Assembly (NCBI GenBank): GCA_902800185.1
Contig: CADCDK010000003.1
Location: 1-64,000 of the forward strand
Direction of reading: 5' to 3'
Length of the DNA: 64,000 bases
DNA from: an uncultured Prevotellaceae bacterium
Lineage (GTDB): Bacteria > Bacteroidota > Bacteroidia > Bacteroidales > Bacteroidaceae
Shown here: positions 61,057-64,000 of the stretch, piece by piece
How the letters are laid out: each line of letters opens with the position of its first letter
Numbering within the stretch: position 1 is the first letter of the stretch
Position numbers and translations under genes: made by a program
The notes under the pieces: model-generated
The model's database searches: none
What the model was told of the DNA's origin: nothing
Seen by the model: the letters and a program-made list of their open reading frames with translations, nothing else

Positions 61057-62103
61057 TTATACATATTTCCCGACAAACCGACTGATATAACCTGCCACAC
61101 GCTGCAGAATCCATGCAAGCGGCAGAGTTGCCACAACAGTCAGCACGGCGGTCGGCCAGTAGCCGAGACGATAGACTTCTATGTTTTTCAACACGAAATG
61201 GGCGTGAATGAGATAGATTTCCAGACTCAACCCGCCAATATAGTTCAGCGAGTAGTTGAACCAAGAAACGGAGCGGATGGTCCAACGCTCGGTGATACGG
61301 AAGAACATGCCGAGCAGAATGACGGCACTCACGGTGAGCGGGATATATAGCATGCGCTCCACAAAAAGAGGGAACTTGCCATGACGCACCTGCTCCAGCC
61401 ATACGCTGGCAGCAAAGGGCATGATGAACATCACGAGCAACAACCATATATCTGCAGCACGGAGTTCATCCTTGCGCCTAATCATCTCCCCCATATTGAT
61501 GCCAATGAAGAAAATGGGCACGCGGCTCCAGAAAATCTCCAGATGTCCGACCGCCTGATGGATGGGCAACACCCACTGCACAATGACACACCACATGATC
61601 ATCGCCACGGGTAACCACCGATAAAGCGGCAACTTTCGAATCAGCATCATGTAGAACGGGGCAAAGCAATAGAGCATCATCGTGGCGGGAATATACCAGA
61701 ATGTCAGCTCGTCGTGCAGCCAGAAGTCCCAGTTGATGAGAATGTCGCCCAGCAAATCCGTTATCGATGTGCTATGGCCGCCATGGTTCAGATAGTCCAG
61801 GACATAATATAGGCTCGCCATGATCAGCCATGCCGGATAGATGCGCAAGTAGCGGCGCTTGAAGAATGTGGCCAATGAAGATCTGACTGGAGATGCACTG
61901 AGCTTCGTCCAGGAGAACCACAGTCCGACACCACTGAGGAAGAAGAAAATATCCACACCGATGTTACCCGTGCGGCGCAACCCAAAGAAGGCGTCGGTGC
62001 GAGGCAACCACACATGGAACAACACTATGAAGAGCATGGCGGCTCCCATGAGCTCTCCGCGATAGCGACTGATGAGTGAAAGGTTCATGGCTTTATTTGA
62101 CAA
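61057..62103 (-). CDS. Acyltransferase family 3 membrane protein (first)
   Basis: A 348-residue protein with about ten membrane segments. RGELMGAAMLFIVLFHVWLPRTDAFFGLRRTGNIGVDIFFFLSGVGLWFS is the classical acyltransferase-3 start with the active-site His, and FFKRRYLRIYPAWL has the conserved Arg-Arg. The family O-acylates (often acetylates) sugars of surface polysaccharides, peptidoglycan or lipids. ATG 62088 (MNLSL) is an alternative start. It lies in the envelope operon, 11 bases before UbiA and 21 after the second acyltransferase. Confidence 0.9.
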   Translation of the reverse strand: MSNKAMNLSLISRYRGELMGAAMLFIVLFHVWLPRTDAFFGLRRTGNIGVDIFFFLSGVGLWFSWTKLSASPVRSSLATFFKRRYLRIYPAWLIMASLYYVLDYLNHGGHSTSITDLLGDILINWDFWLHDELTFWYIPATMMLYCFAPFYMMLIRKLPLYRWLPVAMIMWCVIVQWVLPIHQAVGHLEIFWSRVPIFFIGINMGEMIRRKDELRAADIWLLLVMFIMPFAASVWLEQVRHGKFPLFVERMLYIPLTVSAVILLGMFFRITERWTIRSVSWFNYSLNYIGGLSLEIYLIHAHFVLKNIEVYRLGYWPTAVLTVVATLPLAWILQRVAGYISRFVGKYV

Positions 62104-62124
62104 TTGAACGATTAGTTATCACAC

Positions 62125-63183
62125 CTATGATCTGCTACTTATTCCTCGAAGCATTGCCCTGAATAGCAACGCCAAAGCAATGCTCGTCACGATGTAGATG
62201 AGCAGTCCCGTATATAGATCGCCGTGACGCGAGATGGGGATGAATATCTTGCGGGCGATGGGATGACAGATGAAGAGGGCTGCGGAAATCTCGCCCATCC
62301 ACACTAACGGACGCATAGACCAAGAGGGCAAGACCTTCACCAACGAGTAGCCGAATGAACAAACAAACAGGGGCACCAAGAACCAGGAGAAATAACTCAT
62401 GCTCAACGAGTAGATCATCAAAACCGATATAACGGTCAGACATACGGCTACAGGCTTGTTCATGAGCATGGGCTGTCGGGCAGAGAGCAGTCCGAGTCCG
62501 AAGGGCAGCATGCCGCCCACGAAGTTGTAGCGCCAACGGTTCAGCTCCTCGCTTTCCGGTCCGCAGGCCATCTGTATCAGCGTACAGAGCACCATGGCAC
62601 CCAATGTCCATCCCCAATGGCGACGGTATAGCAACAACCGGTAAACAATGTATAGCTGCAACATCAGACCAAAGAACCAGAACGGGCCTGGCCAGATGAC
62701 CTTGTCGGGCGTGGGCAGCAGGTTGTTGACCAACAACAGCTGGGCTGCCACATCAACGAATCCGTACTTATGGGGGCCTGGGGTGATGAAGTCAATCATG
62801 AGGAACGCCGCATAGCCCACAAACATCATCAGCCATAACTTGCGGAAGTGTTGGACCACGAAGTCCCATGCCCCACGGAAATAGTTGGCTCCCGTAATCA
62901 GTGATGGTCCCTTCTCATACTTCATGACCAGTCCGTAGGCACTGAGAAACAGGAAGATGGGCACACCATAATGACCGAAGAAAGAGAGCACGTGCATCAC
63001 CCACAACTCGTCGAAGTTATGAATGGCGCGTCCCATTGCCTCGGCATTCTTACCAAAGAACTGGTATTCATTCTCTTTGATGACCGGTCCTAACCAGTGG
63101 CAGTAGTTATGCAGGAAAATCCCGATGATAGCCAACCCTCGCAGGGCGGTGCATTCGGTACGGCTTAATAGTTCAGAGTTCAT
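62125..63183 (-). CDS. Acyltransferase family 3 membrane protein (second)
   Basis: A 352-residue protein. Its start LSRTECTALRGLAIIGIFLHNYCHWLGP has the active-site His; FGHYGVPIFLFLSAYGLVMKYEKG and FRKLWLMMFVGYAAF follow the acyltransferase-3 plan with ten helices, and the C-terminal MGEISAALFICHPIARKIF is typical. Sequence similarity to the first acyltransferase looks low, so it is probably not a recent duplicate and may have a different acceptor. It lies 18 bases after the phosphoethanolamine-transferase-like gene. Confidence 0.88.
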   Translation of the reverse strand: MNSELLSRTECTALRGLAIIGIFLHNYCHWLGPVIKENEYQFFGKNAEAMGRAIHNFDELWVMHVLSFFGHYGVPIFLFLSAYGLVMKYEKGPSLITGANYFRGAWDFVVQHFRKLWLMMFVGYAAFLMIDFITPGPHKYGFVDVAAQLLLVNNLLPTPDKVIWPGPFWFFGLMLQLYIVYRLLLYRRHWGWTLGAMVLCTLIQMACGPESEELNRWRYNFVGGMLPFGLGLLSARQPMLMNKPVAVCLTVISVLMIYSLSMSYFSWFLVPLFVCSFGYSLVKVLPSWSMRPLVWMGEISAALFICHPIARKIFIPISRHGDLYTGLLIYIVTSIALALLFRAMLRGISSRS

Positions 63184-63201
63184 AGTGAAAGGGCAATATC
63201 C

Positions 63202-64000
63202 TTATTTTTTCGTTCCTAATTTTTCAGTTCTCAGCTTGTCGTAGTCCGCTCCGTCTTGCAGGATTCTCGGCCGCAGCTCATAATAGTCGGGCGACAGGAT
63301 GTTATACTCAGGATGATAGGTAGGCGCGGCAATGCCTGCCAGATAGAGTAGCATGTGGGGTAGCGCGTCGGTCATCAGACGACGATCCTTGGCCGCCTTG
63401 ACCTGTTCGAAGAGGTCGGGATGGTTCTCGATGTATTTCCCTGAGCACCAGATCCAGAAAGGTATCTCAAACTCAAAATGAGCCAAGTCATAGTCAATCT
63501 GCTGCGTATGGCGACGACAAAGGATGCCGCGCGTTCCCTCATAGCACTCTTCGCCATGGTCAGGCATGTAGATAACGATGGCATCCTCCTGCTCAAAACG
63601 TCGGCAAATCTGGTCAACGATGGAGTCGTTGTAGAGACAAGCGTTGTCGTAGTCGGAGAGGAAGCGGCGCTGGCGTGGTGTCAGCTCGGGACGGCTCTTG
63701 ACATAGTCTTCAGGACGGAAATGCTTCTTGCTCTTCGGACAGCGGATGTTATAAGCCGTATGCTGACCTAACAAGTGGAAGATGGTCAGTGTCGGTCGCT
63801 CCTCGTCCCCCACTTTCTGTCCCTCGTTCCTTGCCTCCTGTATCTTGTCATAATCGCTCAGAAGTCCTTCGTCGAACAGATGCGTCTGTTCATTGCGGAT
63901 GTCGAACATCGCCTGACTCAGCGTAGGATTATTCAGGAAGAATCCCCCGCTGAAGTCGTAAACGGCTTCCTTCGCCTTGGGCAGGAACTGGTTCGTGAGG
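63202..64000 (-). CDS. Phosphoethanolamine-transferase-like sulfatase-fold protein, C-terminal part
   Basis: The frame runs through the right edge, so the N-terminal membrane part lies outside the window; 265 residues are visible. FHLLGQHTAYNIRCPKSKKHFRPEDY, YNDSIVDQICRRFEQEDAIVIYMPDHGEECYEG and the histidine-containing RHTQQIDYDLAHFEFEIPFWIWCSGKYI match EptA/PetN-type phosphoethanolamine transferases of the sulfatase superfamily (metal-binding DHGE; His in GQH). Such enzymes add phosphoethanolamine from phosphatidylethanolamine to lipid A or surface glycans. The insert QEARNEGQKVGDEERPT (63793-63840) is low-complexity. It is the most upstream visible gene of the operon. Confidence 0.85.
   Translation of the reverse strand, partial: LTNQFLPKAKEAVYDFSGGFFLNNPTLSQAMFDIRNEQTHLFDEGLLSDYDKIQEARNEGQKVGDEERPTLTIFHLLGQHTAYNIRCPKSKKHFRPEDYVKSRPELTPRQRRFLSDYDNACLYNDSIVDQICRRFEQEDAIVIYMPDHGEECYEGTRGILCRRHTQQIDYDLAHFEFEIPFWIWCSGKYIENHPDLFEQVKAAKDRRLMTDALPHMLLYLAGIAAPTYHPEYNILSPDYYELRPRILQDGADYDKLRTEKLGTKK

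Noticed and set aside
60170..61447. UbiA gene starting at 61447 (425 residues)
   Set aside because: The extra N-terminal 134 residues are antisense-like, Cys/Arg/His-rich and overlap the C-terminal codons of the upstream acyltransferase; homology begins at 61045.

Overview
The window looks like a chromosomal stretch of a Prevotellaceae bacterium (Bacteroidales). The promoters follow the Bacteroidetes pattern (-7 TAnnTTTG, sometimes with a TTTG -33 box 19-20 nt upstream). The gene content fits too: a TonB-dependent receptor with a carboxypeptidase-D-like plug extension, many secreted glycoside hydrolases, DUF4290 before murA, an AAA-ATPase/PD-(D/E)XK protein, a DUF3467 protein, and the gene order rpsL-rpsG-fusA. 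No tRNA, rRNA, CRISPR array, prophage or transposase gene was seen.

Layout. (1) 1-3100: a worn accessory patch. It holds a partial gene, two structured non-coding elements, and two toxin-antitoxin modules (a RelE/YoeB type and an AbiE type) that keep intact antitoxins but have broken toxins, followed by a lipoprotein gene. (2) 3100-10500, minus strand: translation genes rpsL-rpsG-fusA. A tandem repeat array and two AAA-ATPase genes separate these from rpsJ, which here has its own promoter and terminator. A branched RNA structure lies between rpsL and rpsG. (3) 10500-13500: a large secreted Ig-like protein and a 56-residue peptide gene. (4) 13700-36500: carbohydrate and envelope genes: GH35 beta-galactosidase, a three-gene envelope set (MG2-domain protein, lipoprotein, CarboxypepD-reg protein), a sugar-porter MFS transporter, a DUF5107-TPR protein, a membrane-bound TPR/HTH regulator, an odd hydrolase-HAD fusion, GH51 arabinofuranosidase, QueH, GH2 beta-galactosidase, an AGE-type epimerase and DUF3467. 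(5) 36480-49950: housekeeping genes (yicC-gmk-nadD-MORN protein on minus; tsaB-DUF4290-murA-rimM-dxr and rseP on plus). A three-domain GH16-GH43-GH43 enzyme and a Sel1 protein are inserted between dxr and rseP. (6) 49965-55030: two glycosyltransferases and a TonB-dependent receptor. (7) 55376-64000, minus strand: a tight seven-gene run that looks like an envelope-glycan modification operon. It encodes a phosphoethanolamine-transferase-like sulfatase-fold protein, two acyltransferases, a UbiA prenyltransferase of the polyprenyl-phosphate phosphoribosyltransferase type, a HAD phosphatase fused to a polytopic membrane domain, and two stand-alone paralogues of that membrane domain.

How the genes may work together. 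The GH35, GH2, GH51 and GH16-GH43-GH43 enzymes would suit removal of galactose and arabinose from an arabinogalactan-like polymer. The MFS porter, epimerase and DUF5107 protein could handle the products, but no SusC/SusD pair is present. Region 7 is the best candidate for an undescribed system. My inference is that UbiA makes polyprenyl-phosphate-phosphopentose, the HAD domain dephosphorylates it, and the three related membrane domains act as GT-C-like pentosyltransferases on a surface glycan that the acyl- and phosphoethanolamine transferases also decorate.

Short degenerate tandem repeats occur both between genes and in frame inside several genes. A ~133-bp structured element occurs twice, near each end of the window.
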